A DNA stretch of 64,000 nucleotides from Desertimonas flava (lineage in GTDB: Bacteria > Actinomycetota > Acidimicrobiia > Acidimicrobiales > Ilumatobacteraceae): assembly GCF_003426815.1 (NCBI RefSeq), contig NZ_QKYK01000006.1:1-64000 (forward strand). The letters run 5' to 3'. Each line of letters begins with the position of its first letter. Position 1 is the first letter of the stretch. A program made the translations under genes and the position numbers. Positions 34,578 to 44,147 of the stretch are shown here, piece by piece. The notes under the pieces are model-generated. The model searched no databases. It saw nothing but the letters and a program-made list of their open reading frames with translations, and was not told where the DNA came from.

Positions 34578-35720
34578 TCACGACAGCGTTCGTTTGAAGT
34601 CCTCGTAGGTGAACTGGCGGACGACGTCGATCGCGCCGTCGAGGCGCCTGACAACGATCGACGGCATGCGGAGACCGTTGAACCACGTCGCCTTGACCAT
34701 CGTGTACCCGGCGGCGTCGGCGAAGCGCACCTCGTCGCCCACGCGCAGTGGGGTCGCCAGGCGGTGCTCGCCGAACTCGTCGCCCGCCAGGCACGTCCTG
34801 CCGGCGATCGTCACGAGGTGGTCGCCGTCCGCCGGCTCGGCCACTCGCGGGCGGGTGCCGTAGATGAGGTGATCGAGCATGTGCGCCTCGAGCGAGGCGT
34901 CGACCACGGCGATGGTGGCGTCGTTGTGGACGACGTCGAGCACCGTCGTGACCAGCTCGGCGCACGCCGTGATCGCCGCTTCTCCGGGCTCGAGGTAGAT
35001 CTGCACGCCGTGGCGCTCGCCGATACGGCGGAGCAAGTCGACGAACAGGTCGCGTGGATAGTCCTCGGCGGTGAACGCGATGCCGCCGCCGAGGCTCACC
35101 CAATCGAGCCGGTCGAGCAGCCATCCGTACCGGTCGGCGATCACGCCGACAGCCGCCGCGAGGGCGGCGAAGTCGTCGTTCTCACAGTTGAAGTGGAACA
35201 TCGCCCCGTCGATCAGCGGGGCGACCTCCCGGAGTTCGGCGTCGTCGACCACGCCGAGGCGCGAGTGCGGGCGCGCCGGATCGGCGAGGTCGAAGTGCGA
35301 GTAGCTGACCCCAGGGTTGACCCGCAGTCCGACGGGCACGTCACCGACAGCGGCGCGGTGGGCGCGCAGCTGGGCGACGGAGTTGAAGATGACCTTGTCG
35401 GCGATCCCGCTGACGGCGGCGATCTCGTCGCTGTCCCAGGCGACGCTGTAGGCGTGCACCTCTTTGCCCGAACCGGGCCCGCCGAACTCCTCGTGACCGA
35501 GGCGCGCTTCGTAGTACGAGCTGCTCGTGGTTCCGTCGAGGTAGCGGCTCATCAGGTCGAAAACGCCCCAGGTGGAGAAGCACTTGAGCGCCAGGACCGA
35601 CCGGGCGCCCGACTCCTCCCGGACGCGAGCGATCACCTCGAGGTTCCGTTCCAGTCGACACTCGTCGATCAGGTAGTAGGGCGTGCGGATGCCCCGGGAA
35701 GCACTGGAGGATTCGACCAC
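34578..35720 (-). CDS. nspC: Carboxynorspermidine decarboxylase
   Basis: 380 residues from a GTG at 35720. A PLP-dependent alanine-racemase-fold decarboxylase: TPYYLIDE at the start, the PLP Lys in ALKCFSTWG, HFNCEND, LGGGIAFT and EPGEAA as in NspC. It removes CO2 from carboxynorspermidine or carboxyspermidine to give norspermidine or spermidine. The dehydrogenase follows 67 bp downstream. The Opp-type transporter operon ends 79 bp upstream on the same strand, so readthrough from it is possible. The cytoplasmic location is inferred from the absence of a signal peptide. Confidence 0.93.
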   Translation of the reverse strand: MVESSSASRGIRTPYYLIDECRLERNLEVIARVREESGARSVLALKCFSTWGVFDLMSRYLDGTTSSSYYEARLGHEEFGGPGSGKEVHAYSVAWDSDEIAAVSGIADKVIFNSVAQLRAHRAAVGDVPVGLRVNPGVSYSHFDLADPARPHSRLGVVDDAELREVAPLIDGAMFHFNCENDDFAALAAAVGVIADRYGWLLDRLDWVSLGGGIAFTAEDYPRDLFVDLLRRIGERHGVQIYLEPGEAAITACAELVTTVLDVVHNDATIAVVDASLEAHMLDHLIYGTRPRVAEPADGDHLVTIAGRTCLAGDEFGEHRLATPLRVGDEVRFADAAGYTMVKATWFNGLRMPSIVVRRLDGAIDVVRQFTYEDFKRTLS

Positions 35721-35799
35721 AAGGAACGTGCGACGCTATCAGCGCCTTGCGTCGTCACGGCGTCGTCCCGGTGGCGCGCGACCGACGAACGGCCGAACG

Positions 35800-36732
35800 T
35801 CACGCGGCGCCGGCGGGGCAGCCGGCGTCGGGCGATGCGAAGCAGCCGACGAGGTGCCCCGGCTCGATCTCGACGAGAGCCCTCGACTCCGGCGCGGCGG
35901 CCGCGTGCACCGGGCAGCCGTCGGGGGCGTGGCCGCCCTCGTCCGGCTCGTCGGACCACTTCCGGTCGAGCCGTGGGACGGACGCGACGAGCCGGCGGCT
36001 GTAGGGGTGCTGCGGGTTGCCGAGCACCCGGTCGGTCGGGCCGAGCTCGACCACGCGGCCGAGGTGCATGATCATCGTGCGTTCGCTGATGTAGTTGCCG
36101 AGCGCCAGGTCGTGGGTGACGAAGAGGACGCCGAGCCCTTTGGCCTTGAGGTCGGCGAGCAGGTTGAGCACGTCGATGCGCGTCGACGCGTCGAGCATGC
36201 TGATGATCTCGTCGGCCACCAGCAGCTGGACCTCGAGCAGCAGGGCGCGGGCGATGAGCATGCGCTGGAGCTGTCCCCCCGACAACTGGTGCGGGTATTT
36301 GCCGAGCACCTGCCGGGGGTCGAGCCGCACGTCGGCCAGGGCACGCTCCACCCTGGTGTCCCACTCCGCCGTCGGGAGACGGCGGAAGTACTGACCGCGC
36401 ACCATCGAGAACACCCGATCGGCCCGGAAGACGGGGTTGTACGTGCTGAAGGGGTCCTGGAACACACCCTGTACGCGGCGGTAGTACTCCTTCAGCTCGC
36501 CGCCCCGCCACGACGAGATGTCGGTCCCGTCAACGGTGATCCTCCCCTCGCTCACCGGCAGCAGGCGCAACACCATCCGCCCGATGGTGGACTTGCCGCT
36601 GCCGCTCTCGCCGATGATCGACAGCACCTCGCCGGGGGCGAGACCGAACGAGACGTCCGCCACGGCGACCTTCTCGGCCCGTCCGAACGCGCCCAGCCGG
36701 AACCGTTTCCACACGTGTTCGACCGCCAGCAT
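35800..36732 (-). CDS. Oligopeptide/oligosaccharide ABC transporter ATPase (OppF-type)
   Basis: 310 residues from the ATG at 36732, coupled to the OppD stop (TGATG). Walker A GESGSGKST, signature LSGGQLQRM, Walker B LLVADEIISMLD and switch FVTHDL are all intact. Note that Walker B ends in DEI rather than DEP. The C-terminal oligopeptide-type extension has the Cys-containing tail GCPVHAAAAPESR and VGCFASPDAGC, probably an Fe-S or zinc site as in other OppF proteins. An upstream extension to 36801 would overlap OppD further and is not needed. Confidence 0.9.
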   Translation of the reverse strand: MLAVEHVWKRFRLGAFGRAEKVAVADVSFGLAPGEVLSIIGESGSGKSTIGRMVLRLLPVSEGRITVDGTDISSWRGGELKEYYRRVQGVFQDPFSTYNPVFRADRVFSMVRGQYFRRLPTAEWDTRVERALADVRLDPRQVLGKYPHQLSGGQLQRMLIARALLLEVQLLVADEIISMLDASTRIDVLNLLADLKAKGLGVLFVTHDLALGNYISERTMIMHLGRVVELGPTDRVLGNPQHPYSRRLVASVPRLDRKWSDEPDEGGHAPDGCPVHAAAAPESRALVEIEPGHLVGCFASPDAGCPAGAA

Positions 36733-37682
36733 CACACCACCTTCCAACATGCCACCGAGTGTCCTGGGCCGACCTCGACGAACGGAGGCTCCTTCTCGCA
36801 CTCGGCAGTGGCCAGCGGGCAGCGGTCACGGAAGCGGCATCCCGGAGCCGGATCGATCAGCATGGGTGGGCTGCCGGCGATGCCCTGCAGTCGTGCGTCC
36901 GCGTACCGAGCACCCACCTCCGGCAACGACGACACGAGCAGCTTGGTGTACGGGTGCCGGGGGGCGTTCACCACGGTGTCGGCCGATGCCTTCTCGGCGA
37001 GCTTGCCGGCATACATCACCAGGATCGTGTCGGCGATCTGGTACACGAGCGAGAGGTCGTGGGTCACGACGATCATCGACCTCACGTAGCCCCGGTCGCG
37101 GAACTCCACGAGCATCGACGCCACCGCCCGCTGCGTCGACACGTCGAGCGCGGACGTCACCTCGTCGGCGATCAGCAGCGACGGATCGAGCAACGTCGAC
37201 ACGACCAGCACCATGCGCTGCTTCATGCCGCCCGACAGCTCGAACGGGTACCGCTTGAGCACCCCGGCCGGTAACCCGACGAGCTCGAGCCGCCGCAGCA
37301 GTTCGTGGGAGTAGTCCCCGTAACGGAGTCCCCGAGCATCCAGCAGATCGCGGATGAGATGGCCGATGCGCCGGATCGGGTTGAGGGCGCTCATCGCATA
37401 CTGCGGGACGACGGAGATCTCACCGAAGCGAAAGCGGTTCATCGCCGCGTCGTCGCCGATCGGCAGCTCGACGCCATCGAGCTCGGCACGGCCGCCGATG
37501 TACTGCATCCGACCATCCAGGCGGATGAGGCTCTTGCCGAGCGTCGATTTCCCCGAGCCCGACTCGCCGGCGAGCCCCATGATCTCGCCGTCGTCGACGC
37601 CGAACGTCACGCCGTCGAGCGCCTTCACCGCGCCCGACGTCGTGCGGTAGTGCACCCGCAGGTCGTCGACGTTCAGGGCCAT
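36732..37682 (-). CDS. Oligopeptide/oligosaccharide ABC transporter ATPase (OppD-type)
   Basis: 316 residues. Walker A GESGSGKSTLG, signature LSGGMKQRM, Walker B LLIADEVTSALD and switch VVTHDL are intact. The oligopeptide C-terminal domain has CRFRDRCPLATAEC, the conserved Cys cluster of OppD/DppD. It pairs with the OppF-type ATPase to drive the two permeases upstream. It lies 13 bp after the OppC-type gene. Confidence 0.93.
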   Translation of the reverse strand: MALNVDDLRVHYRTTSGAVKALDGVTFGVDDGEIMGLAGESGSGKSTLGKSLIRLDGRMQYIGGRAELDGVELPIGDDAAMNRFRFGEISVVPQYAMSALNPIRRIGHLIRDLLDARGLRYGDYSHELLRRLELVGLPAGVLKRYPFELSGGMKQRMVLVVSTLLDPSLLIADEVTSALDVSTQRAVASMLVEFRDRGYVRSMIVVTHDLSLVYQIADTILVMYAGKLAEKASADTVVNAPRHPYTKLLVSSLPEVGARYADARLQGIAGSPPMLIDPAPGCRFRDRCPLATAECEKEPPFVEVGPGHSVACWKVV

Positions 37683-37695
37683 CGCGGTCCGGTCC

Positions 37696-38535
37696 TCACT
37701 TCTCGCGCAGCTTGGGGTTGAACACCTCGTCGAGGCCGACGTTCATCACGTACGCCGCGCCGACGATGGCGGCGATGCCGGCGCCGGGCGGGACGAACCA
37801 CCACCACATGCCGAGCGTCTGAGCGCTCCACGACACCGCCTCGTTGAGCATCCAGCCGAGCGACACCGTGTTCGCCGGCCCGAGCCCCAGGAAGTCGAGC
37901 GTGGCGGCGAACAGCACGGCGCCACCGAACGAGAGGATGAACACCAGCAGCAGGTACGAGCTCATGTTGGGCGCGATCTCGCGACGCACGATCTGCATCG
38001 GGCGCATGCCGGTGAGACGGGCGAGGTCGACGAAGTCGCGCGTTCGCAACGACAACGTCTGGGCGCGCACCGCCCTCGCCACCCACGGCCAGTTGAACAG
38101 GCCGATGACCACCGACTGGACGAGCAACGAGTTGATGCCGAGGTAGGCCGAGATCACGATCAGCACGACGAAGACGGGCAGGACCAGCACCACGTTGGTC
38201 AGCATGTTGAGCAGCTCGTCGACGAGACCGCCCCGGTATCCGGCGACGAAGCCGATCGCCATGCCGACCAGCGCGCCGATTCCCCCGGCCACCACGCCGA
38301 CGGCGAAGCTCGCCCGCAGGCCGTTGGCGAACATCACGAAGACGTCCTGACCGAACATCGTCGTGCCGAACCAGTACTCGCCGGACGGGCGTTGGGCGGT
38401 CGGCCCGACGAAGTCGCGCGGATCGTCGTCGGTGAACAGCGGCGACACGAGACCGAGCACGAGCAACGAGAGGATCACGAGCGCTCCCCCGAGCACCTTC
38501 TTGTTCCTCAACCCGAAATACAAGGTCTCCTTCAT
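37696..38535 (-). CDS. Opp-type ABC transporter permease (OppC-like)
   Basis: 279 residues from the ATG at 38535. The N-terminal helix (GGALVILSLLVLGLVSPLF) is followed by the periplasmic loop with EYWFGTTMFGQDVFVMF, typical of OppC/DppC. Five further helices carry the cytoplasmic EAA-like loop DFVDLARLTGMRPMQIVRREIAP. Its start overlaps the OppB stop by 4 bp. Confidence 0.9.
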   Translation of the reverse strand: MKETLYFGLRNKKVLGGALVILSLLVLGLVSPLFTDDDPRDFVGPTAQRPSGEYWFGTTMFGQDVFVMFANGLRASFAVGVVAGGIGALVGMAIGFVAGYRGGLVDELLNMLTNVVLVLPVFVVLIVISAYLGINSLLVQSVVIGLFNWPWVARAVRAQTLSLRTRDFVDLARLTGMRPMQIVRREIAPNMSSYLLLVFILSFGGAVLFAATLDFLGLGPANTVSLGWMLNEAVSWSAQTLGMWWWFVPPGAGIAAIVGAAYVMNVGLDEVFNPKLREK

Positions 38536-39530
38536 TGCGTTCCCCCTTGGAGTCCGGTGCGGGTGCGGGGGTCGACGATCACGTAGGCGATGTCGATGAG
38601 GAAGTTGGCGATCAGGACCCCGATCACCACGAAGAGGAGCACGCCCTGGAGGAGGAAGAAGTCCGAGCGCTGGATCGCCTGGAGGATGAGGTAGCCGAGC
38701 CCGGGATAGGCGAACACCACCTCGGTCACGATGTTGCCGGCGACGATCACGCCGAGCTGCAGGGCGAGCCCGGTCAGCTGGGGCAGGAGTGAGTTCCTGA
38801 AGGCGTATCGACGCACGAGGCGGTTCGGCGCACCGAGGGCGTACAGGTAGTTGGCGTAGTCGGTCTCGAGCTCGTAGATCACCAGGTTGCGCATACCGAT
38901 CGCCCAGCCGCCGACCAGGACGAGGAACAACGACAAGAAGGGCAGGAACCAGTGCGACAGCACGCTGCCGACGAACATCCACGACCATTGCGGCACGAGC
39001 GTCTGGTCGTAGCCGAAGGCGGTCGGGAAGGCGCCCCACACCACGCCGAGCGCCCACGACAGCAGGATCGCCATCCACACGTACGGCGTGGCCGTCAACA
39101 GGTACGACAGGGGCAAGACGGTGTTGTCGAGCGAGCGCCGCCGGGCGGCCGCCGCGCCGAGCTTGTTGCCGACGTACCAGCTGAGCAGGATCGCCGGCAG
39201 GAGCAGGCCGATGGAGTACGGCAAGGCCGCGGTGATCAGCTCGCCGACCGGCTTCGGGAAGGCGAAGACGCTGATGCCGAAGTTCCCCTGGAACAGCTCG
39301 CCCCAGTAGTTGAGGTACTGCCGCCACAACGGGAGGTCGAAGCCGAAGACGCGGTTGTAGTACTCCTCCATGGCACGGAACGACTCGGCCTGCTGCACGC
39401 CCCCCTGGCGGGCCACCATCGAGCTGATCGGGTCGCCGGGCATCAGCCGTGGGATCAACCACGACAGCGTGACGGCGACGACGAACGTCACGGCGTAGAT
39501 CATCGCCTTGCGGCGGAAGTAGCGGCCCAC
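38532..39530 (-). CDS. Opp-type ABC transporter permease (OppB-like)
   Basis: 332 residues, six helices. N-terminal helix AVTFVVAVTLSWLIPRLMPG, the periplasmic domain with a YLNYWGELFQGNFG segment and the loop LYALGAPNRLVRRYAFRNSL (EAA-like coupling motif) identify an OppB/DppB permease. It partners OppC to form the channel. It follows the binding protein gene by 109 bp and is the first membrane component of the operon. Confidence 0.9.
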   Translation of the reverse strand: MGRYFRRKAMIYAVTFVVAVTLSWLIPRLMPGDPISSMVARQGGVQQAESFRAMEEYYNRVFGFDLPLWRQYLNYWGELFQGNFGISVFAFPKPVGELITAALPYSIGLLLPAILLSWYVGNKLGAAAARRRSLDNTVLPLSYLLTATPYVWMAILLSWALGVVWGAFPTAFGYDQTLVPQWSWMFVGSVLSHWFLPFLSLFLVLVGGWAIGMRNLVIYELETDYANYLYALGAPNRLVRRYAFRNSLLPQLTGLALQLGVIVAGNIVTEVVFAYPGLGYLILQAIQRSDFFLLQGVLLFVVIGVLIANFLIDIAYVIVDPRTRTGLQGGTQ

Positions 39531-39639
39531 GCGGCTCCTCGGCTTCGGGTCTCGACGTCCGGACGACGATGCGGCGGCCCACGGTCCCCTGACGCGCCGC
39601 GCCCGGGGGCGCGACGCGTCGGGGGGGACCGCCGATCGG

Positions 39640-41403
39640 TCAGCTCACCGGCTCCACCTGGGTGAGCCAGTAGATGGCCCCCTTCTCCCAGAAGTTGCTC
39701 CAGGTGGTCGGGAACGGCGCACCGTCACCCGTGGGCCAGTTGGTCCAGTGCTCGTTGCTCACCTGCGACCAGAGGCCGTTGTACCACATCGGAATCGCCG
39801 GCATCTCGGTGAGGGCGATCTCCTGGAGTCGCGACAGGGGCTCCTGGATCGCCGGGTCCGTCACCGCCGTGCGGCCGAGCAACTGGGTCAGCTCCCAGGC
39901 CTCGTCGTTGGTGTACCGCGCGAAGTTGGCGTTCGACTGCGTGTCCTGCACCGGCAGTCGGAACAGGTAGTCGTAGTACGTCCACGGCGTGTTCTGGAGG
40001 TCGTTCCAGTTGTTCATCACGAGATCGAAGTCGCCGCTGTTGCGCCGCTCGTCCACCTCCTGGGACGACGGTGTCTCGGACTCCACCCGGATCCCGGCCT
40101 GCGCCGCGCTGTCGGCGATCACCTGGGCCGCCTGGTTCCAATCGGTCCAACCGGCCGGCGTGATGAGGCTCAGCGAGATCGCCTCGCCCTCGGGTGTCTC
40201 GACGAACCCGTCACCGTCCGTGTCGACGTAGCCGGCCGCCTCGAGCTCGGCCGCCGCCGCCTCGGGGTCGAACGAGAAGCCGTTGGCGGCGACGACATCG
40301 GCGTCGACGAACCGGTCCCACGACGGGAGCAGTCCCGTCGGGTTGGCGGGACGGACGATCCCGCCGTACACGTTCGACGCGATCAGCTCGGTGTCGATCG
40401 ACCCGGCGAGGGCCCGCCGGAACGCGGCATCGTCGAGCGGCGGCGTGTTCGTGTTGGGGATCAGCATCGCCGTGTTGGCCGAGAGCATGTACGGCTCTTC
40501 GGGGTAGAAGGTGGTGATGCCGAAGTCGCCGTTGACGAGCTGCTGGATCCCGGGCAGGAAGTTGTTGCTCATGTCGACGTCACCGCGCGAGATCAGGCCG
40601 AGGGCCACCTCGTTGCTGGGATTCACCAGGTCGATGATGTAACGCGGCTTCATCTCGAGGCCGAGGGCCTCGATGCCCCACCAGTCGTCGTTGCGCTCCC
40701 AGACCATGCGGGTCTCGGTGGTGCTGTGGTACCGGTAGGCGCCCGAGCCGATCGGATTGTCGCTGTTGGCGTACGTGCCGAGCTCGTCGAGCGGGATGTC
40801 GGCCCACAGGTGCTGGGGAACGATCTGGTTGGAGGTGAGGAAGTTGTCCCACTCGCCGGCACGCGGGTCGGAGAACGTGAACACGACCGTGGTGTCGTCC
40901 ACGGCCTCGACGGACTCGAGGTAGGTCCACACGTTGGTGAACTTGACGGCCTCCTCGTGGCCGAGCTCGAGGGTGAACGCCACGTCGGCCGCCGTGAGCG
41001 GCTCCCCGTCCTGCCACGTGAGGCCGGCTCGCAGCTTCAGTTCGTACGTGTCCTCGGCGGTCCATGAACCGCTCTCGGCCAGCCACGGCTCGAGCTCGAG
41101 CGTCCACGGGTTGAACAGGAACAAGGTCTCGTAGAGGAGACCGCGTACGCCCATCGCCTGGCCACCGCCCTGCAGCGGGTTCCAGGACGAGGGCGGACCC
41201 CATTGGGTGCCGCTGGTGATCAACGACTCGTTGCGAGGGAACTGGCCGTCGGCCGACTGCGGCGACGCCGACGACGCGGTGGTGACACCGCTGATCGTGG
41301 TGGCGGCGACGAGCACCGACGCGACGAGGAGGGAGCGGCGCCGGGCCGGGCGCCGGGGAGCGGAAGAAGTGACTGCGGCCGTCCGGCCGCGGATCCGTAG
41401 CAT
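39640..41403 (-). CDS. Family 5 extracellular solute-binding protein (probable oligosaccharide receptor)
   Basis: 587 residues. A long, Arg-rich Tat-like or Sec signal (RRPARRRSLLVASVLVAATT) precedes a cluster-C binding protein. The segments SSWNPLQGGGQAMGVRGLLYETLFLFNPWT and ELEPWLAESGSW, then WQDGEPLTAADVAFTLEL, match the OppA/CbtA branch; the early part resembles cellobiose/manno-oligosaccharide receptors more than peptide receptors. The gene neighbours (LacI, GH1 and GH2 hydrolases) support an oligosaccharide ligand (inference). It leads the five-gene importer operon. Confidence 0.87.
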   Translation of the reverse strand: MLRIRGRTAAVTSSAPRRPARRRSLLVASVLVAATTISGVTTASSASPQSADGQFPRNESLITSGTQWGPPSSWNPLQGGGQAMGVRGLLYETLFLFNPWTLELEPWLAESGSWTAEDTYELKLRAGLTWQDGEPLTAADVAFTLELGHEEAVKFTNVWTYLESVEAVDDTTVVFTFSDPRAGEWDNFLTSNQIVPQHLWADIPLDELGTYANSDNPIGSGAYRYHSTTETRMVWERNDDWWGIEALGLEMKPRYIIDLVNPSNEVALGLISRGDVDMSNNFLPGIQQLVNGDFGITTFYPEEPYMLSANTAMLIPNTNTPPLDDAAFRRALAGSIDTELIASNVYGGIVRPANPTGLLPSWDRFVDADVVAANGFSFDPEAAAAELEAAGYVDTDGDGFVETPEGEAISLSLITPAGWTDWNQAAQVIADSAAQAGIRVESETPSSQEVDERRNSGDFDLVMNNWNDLQNTPWTYYDYLFRLPVQDTQSNANFARYTNDEAWELTQLLGRTAVTDPAIQEPLSRLQEIALTEMPAIPMWYNGLWSQVSNEHWTNWPTGDGAPFPTTWSNFWEKGAIYWLTQVEPVS

Positions 41404-41457
41404 GATCTGGTTCTCCTTGGATGCTGGCTGGTTGATTGGTTGGCGATCCGGGAGTCC

Positions 41458-41485
41458 GGGTCGGGGAGTTGCCGCTCCCCGACCC
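41458..41485 (-). terminator. Terminator hairpin between lacI-type gene and importer operon
   Basis: GGGTCGGGGAG (41458-41468) and CTCCCCGACCC (41475-41485) form an 11-bp perfect stem with a 6-base loop, 77 bp past the regulator's stop. It separates the regulator transcript from the importer. Confidence 0.7.
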
Positions 41486-41561
41486 CCCGAACCGGTGGTC
41501 GGCGCCTGTGTGTTGATGTGGTGGTGCGGGATGCTGATGCGGTGTGATGGTGCGGGGCCTC

Positions 41562-42611
41562 CTACGGTGGATGCCCCGGCCGGTCGGACGACTGCGCGAC
41601 GATCAGTTCCGGATCGATCACGATGCGCCCCTTGGGCGGCGAGCCGTCGATGCGGGCGACGAGCTCGTCGACGGCAGCGGTGGCGATCTCTCCGAACGGC
41701 TGACGCACGGACGTGACGGTGATCTCCACCACGTCGGCGTCGCTGGCCGTGCCGTCGAAGCCGACCACGGCGACGTCGTCGGGCACGGCCAGACCGGCGT
41801 GGGTCAGCGCCTTGATCACGCCCAGCGCCATCTCGTCGTTGGCGGCCACCACGCCGTCGGGGCGTTGGCGCCCTCGCATCGTGGCGATGCGCTCGCCCGC
41901 CTTGACTCCGCTGACGCGGCCGAAGTCTCCCTCGATGACCAGCCGCTCGTCGAGTCGGACGCGCCGCCGGTCATGCGCAGCGCGGAACCCGGCCAGACGC
42001 AGCTGGGCGTCCACCCGTTCGAGCGGTCCGGTGACGGTGGCCAACCGCCGGCACCCCTGGTCGAAGAGGTGCTCGGTGAGCCGCACGCTGGCGAGCTCGT
42101 TCTCGACGTCGACGACGTCGACGTCGGTCCGGGTCGGGTGACTCCCGATGAGCACGGTGGGGAGCTCGGCGTTGAGCAGCTCCTCGACCCACCCCTCGCC
42201 GGCGGCGACGGCGCTGACGATGACCCCGTCGATCAGCCCGTCGCGCAGGATGTGGCGGACGGCGCGTCCGGGACCCTCACCGTCGAGGATCAGCATCAGC
42301 CCCTGGTCGGCCTCGGTGGCCGCCCGGGCGACGGCGTGGATCATCGCCGCGCCGTAGGGATCGACGCGGAGGTCGGCGCTCGGGATCACGAGACCGATCA
42401 CCGACGACCGGCCGGTCGCCAGGTTGCGGGCTGCCCGGTTGGGGCGATAGCCGAGCGAGGCGGCGAGGTGGGTCACGCGTTCGCGGATCTCGGGGCGTAC
42501 CCCGGCCCGCTGGTTGAGGGCGCGCGACGCGGACGCCCGTGAGACGCCTGCGAGGCGAGCGAGGTCATCGAGCGTGACCGCGGATCCCCCGTCCGATTGA
42601 CCTTCTCCCAC
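41562..42611 (-). CDS. LacI-family transcriptional repressor
   Basis: 349 residues from a GTG at 42611, placed 9 bases after GGGGGAG (a GTG at 42617 is the alternative). The HTH reads VTLDDLARLAGVSRASASRAL, followed by the hinge YRPNRAARNLATGRSS and a periplasmic-binding-like sensor domain (GLVIPSADLRVDPY, then DGVVAANDEMALGVIKAL, then DVAVVGFDGTASD). It sits between the importer and the divergent GH1 gene, with a LacI-type operator at 42641-42654. Probably a sugar-induced repressor of the glycosidases and importer. Confidence 0.92.
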   Translation of the reverse strand: MGEGQSDGGSAVTLDDLARLAGVSRASASRALNQRAGVRPEIRERVTHLAASLGYRPNRAARNLATGRSSVIGLVIPSADLRVDPYGAAMIHAVARAATEADQGLMLILDGEGPGRAVRHILRDGLIDGVIVSAVAAGEGWVEELLNAELPTVLIGSHPTRTDVDVVDVENELASVRLTEHLFDQGCRRLATVTGPLERVDAQLRLAGFRAAHDRRRVRLDERLVIEGDFGRVSGVKAGERIATMRGRQRPDGVVAANDEMALGVIKALTHAGLAVPDDVAVVGFDGTASDADVVEITVTSVRQPFGEIATAAVDELVARIDGSPPKGRIVIDPELIVAQSSDRPGHPP

Positions 42612-42640
42612 TGGCACGATCTCCCCCTGCGCGCTTGTGT

Positions 42641-42654
42641 TGGAAGCGGTTTCA
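42641..42654. promoter_or_regulatory. LacI-type operator
   Basis: TGGAAGCGGTTTCA is a 14-bp near-palindrome with a central CG, matching LacI/GalR operators (TGGAANCGNTTNCA-like). It lies 30 bp upstream of the repressor start and 100 bp before the GH1 start, so it can control both divergent genes. Confidence 0.75.
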
Positions 42655-42753
42655 CGGTAGACCATGCGCTGACCGGAGGTCAACGGTCCGGTCACTCTTT
42701 GCTGTCGACCTGGGGGAACGCGTCGACGCAGCACCGGAAAGGACGATCACGAC

Positions 42754-44124
42754 ATGACCTCAGCGAGTACCAGTGCAATCGCTTCCACCCGACCAGGAAC
42801 TCGCCGCTTCCCGGCCACGTTCCGCTGGGGATCGGCGACGTCGGCCTACCAGATCGAGGGCGCGGTCGCCGCCGACGGGCGCGGGGAGAGCATCTGGGAC
42901 CGCTTCTGCGCCACGCCCGGCGCGATCGCCGACGGGTCCAGCGGCGCCGAGGCCTGCGACCACTACCGCCGCTGGGCCGACGACATCGCGCTGATGCGCG
43001 ACCTCGGGCTGCAGGCGTACCGGTTCTCGATCGCGTGGCCGCGGATCGTCCCGGACGGTGTCGGCGCGATCAACCAGCGTGGGCTCGATTTCTACGAACG
43101 TCTCGTCGACGGGTTGCTGGCCGCGGGCATCGAGCCGGCGCCGACGCTCTATCACTGGGATCTGCCCCAAGCGCTGCAGGACCGCGGCGGCTGGACCGTG
43201 CGGGCGACCGCCGAGGCCTTCGCCGACTACGCCTCCGTGGTGCTCGAACGTCTCGGCGACCGGGTGCCGCGGTGGATGACGCTCAACGAGCCTTTCGTGT
43301 CGGCCAACCACGGCTACGTCACGGGCGAGCACGCTCCCGGGATCCGCGACGAGCGGGCCGGCCTGGCCGCGGCGCACCACCTGCTCGTCGGTCACGGGTT
43401 GGCGCTGGGACGTATCCGCGACCTGGCCCCCACGGCCCAGGCCGGCATCGTGCTCAACTTCACGCCGGTCGTGCCCGCCAGCGACGAGCCGGCCGACGTC
43501 GCGGCAGCCGAGCTCGTCGACGGGGTGGAGAACCGGTGGTACGTCGAGCCGCTCGCCGGCCTCGGCTACCCCGCCGACACCCGGGAGCGGTTGGGCTGGG
43601 ACGGCGGCGAGATCCTCGACGGCGACCTCGAGCTCATCGCCGGGCGGATCGACGCCCTCGGCGTGAACTTCTACTCGCGCAGCGTCGCCAGCGCCGACCG
43701 GGAGGCGACCGACGAACGCGCCGTCCCGCGCACGTCGATGGGCTGGGAGATCCACCCGCCGTCGCTCGGCGGCCTGCTCCGCCGGCTGCACGAGCACTAT
43801 GGCTTCTCCCGCTACGTGATCACGGAGAACGGCGCGGCGATGCCCGACGAGGAGCGTTCCGACGACGGTCGCGTCGCCGACCACGACCGTATCCGCTACG
43901 TCGCCGCCCATCTCGCCGAGGTGCACGACGCCATCGGCGAGGGCATCCCCGTGGAGGGGTACTTCGTCTGGTCGCTGCTCGACAACTTCGAGTGGGCCCA
44001 CGGGTACGGGCCACGGTTCGGGCTCGTCGAGGTCGAGCCGGGGAGCCTGCGGCGCGTCCCCAAGGCGAGTGCCGAGTGGTACCGCGAGGTGTGTCACACC
44101 GGAGTCGTCGCCGACCCCCTCTGA
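42754..44124 (+). CDS. Family GH1 beta-glucosidase/beta-glycosidase
   Basis: 456 residues, full-length GH1. N-terminal signature FRWGSATSAYQIEGA, acid/base Glu in TLNEPF, nucleophile Glu in YVITENGAA, and the aglycone-side segment VWSLLDNFEWAHGYGPRFGLV. No signal peptide, so it hydrolyses imported oligosaccharides in the cytoplasm. Divergent from the LacI gene and its operator. Beta-glucosidase is the default; mannosidase or galactosidase side activities are common. Confidence 0.94.
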   Translation: MTSASTSAIASTRPGTRRFPATFRWGSATSAYQIEGAVAADGRGESIWDRFCATPGAIADGSSGAEACDHYRRWADDIALMRDLGLQAYRFSIAWPRIVPDGVGAINQRGLDFYERLVDGLLAAGIEPAPTLYHWDLPQALQDRGGWTVRATAEAFADYASVVLERLGDRVPRWMTLNEPFVSANHGYVTGEHAPGIRDERAGLAAAHHLLVGHGLALGRIRDLAPTAQAGIVLNFTPVVPASDEPADVAAAELVDGVENRWYVEPLAGLGYPADTRERLGWDGGEILDGDLELIAGRIDALGVNFYSRSVASADREATDERAVPRTSMGWEIHPPSLGGLLRRLHEHYGFSRYVITENGAAMPDEERSDDGRVADHDRIRYVAAHLAEVHDAIGEGIPVEGYFVWSLLDNFEWAHGYGPRFGLVEVEPGSLRRVPKASAEWYREVCHTGVVADPL

Positions 44125-44147
44125 TCCCACTCGCCCCGCCGACGAAA

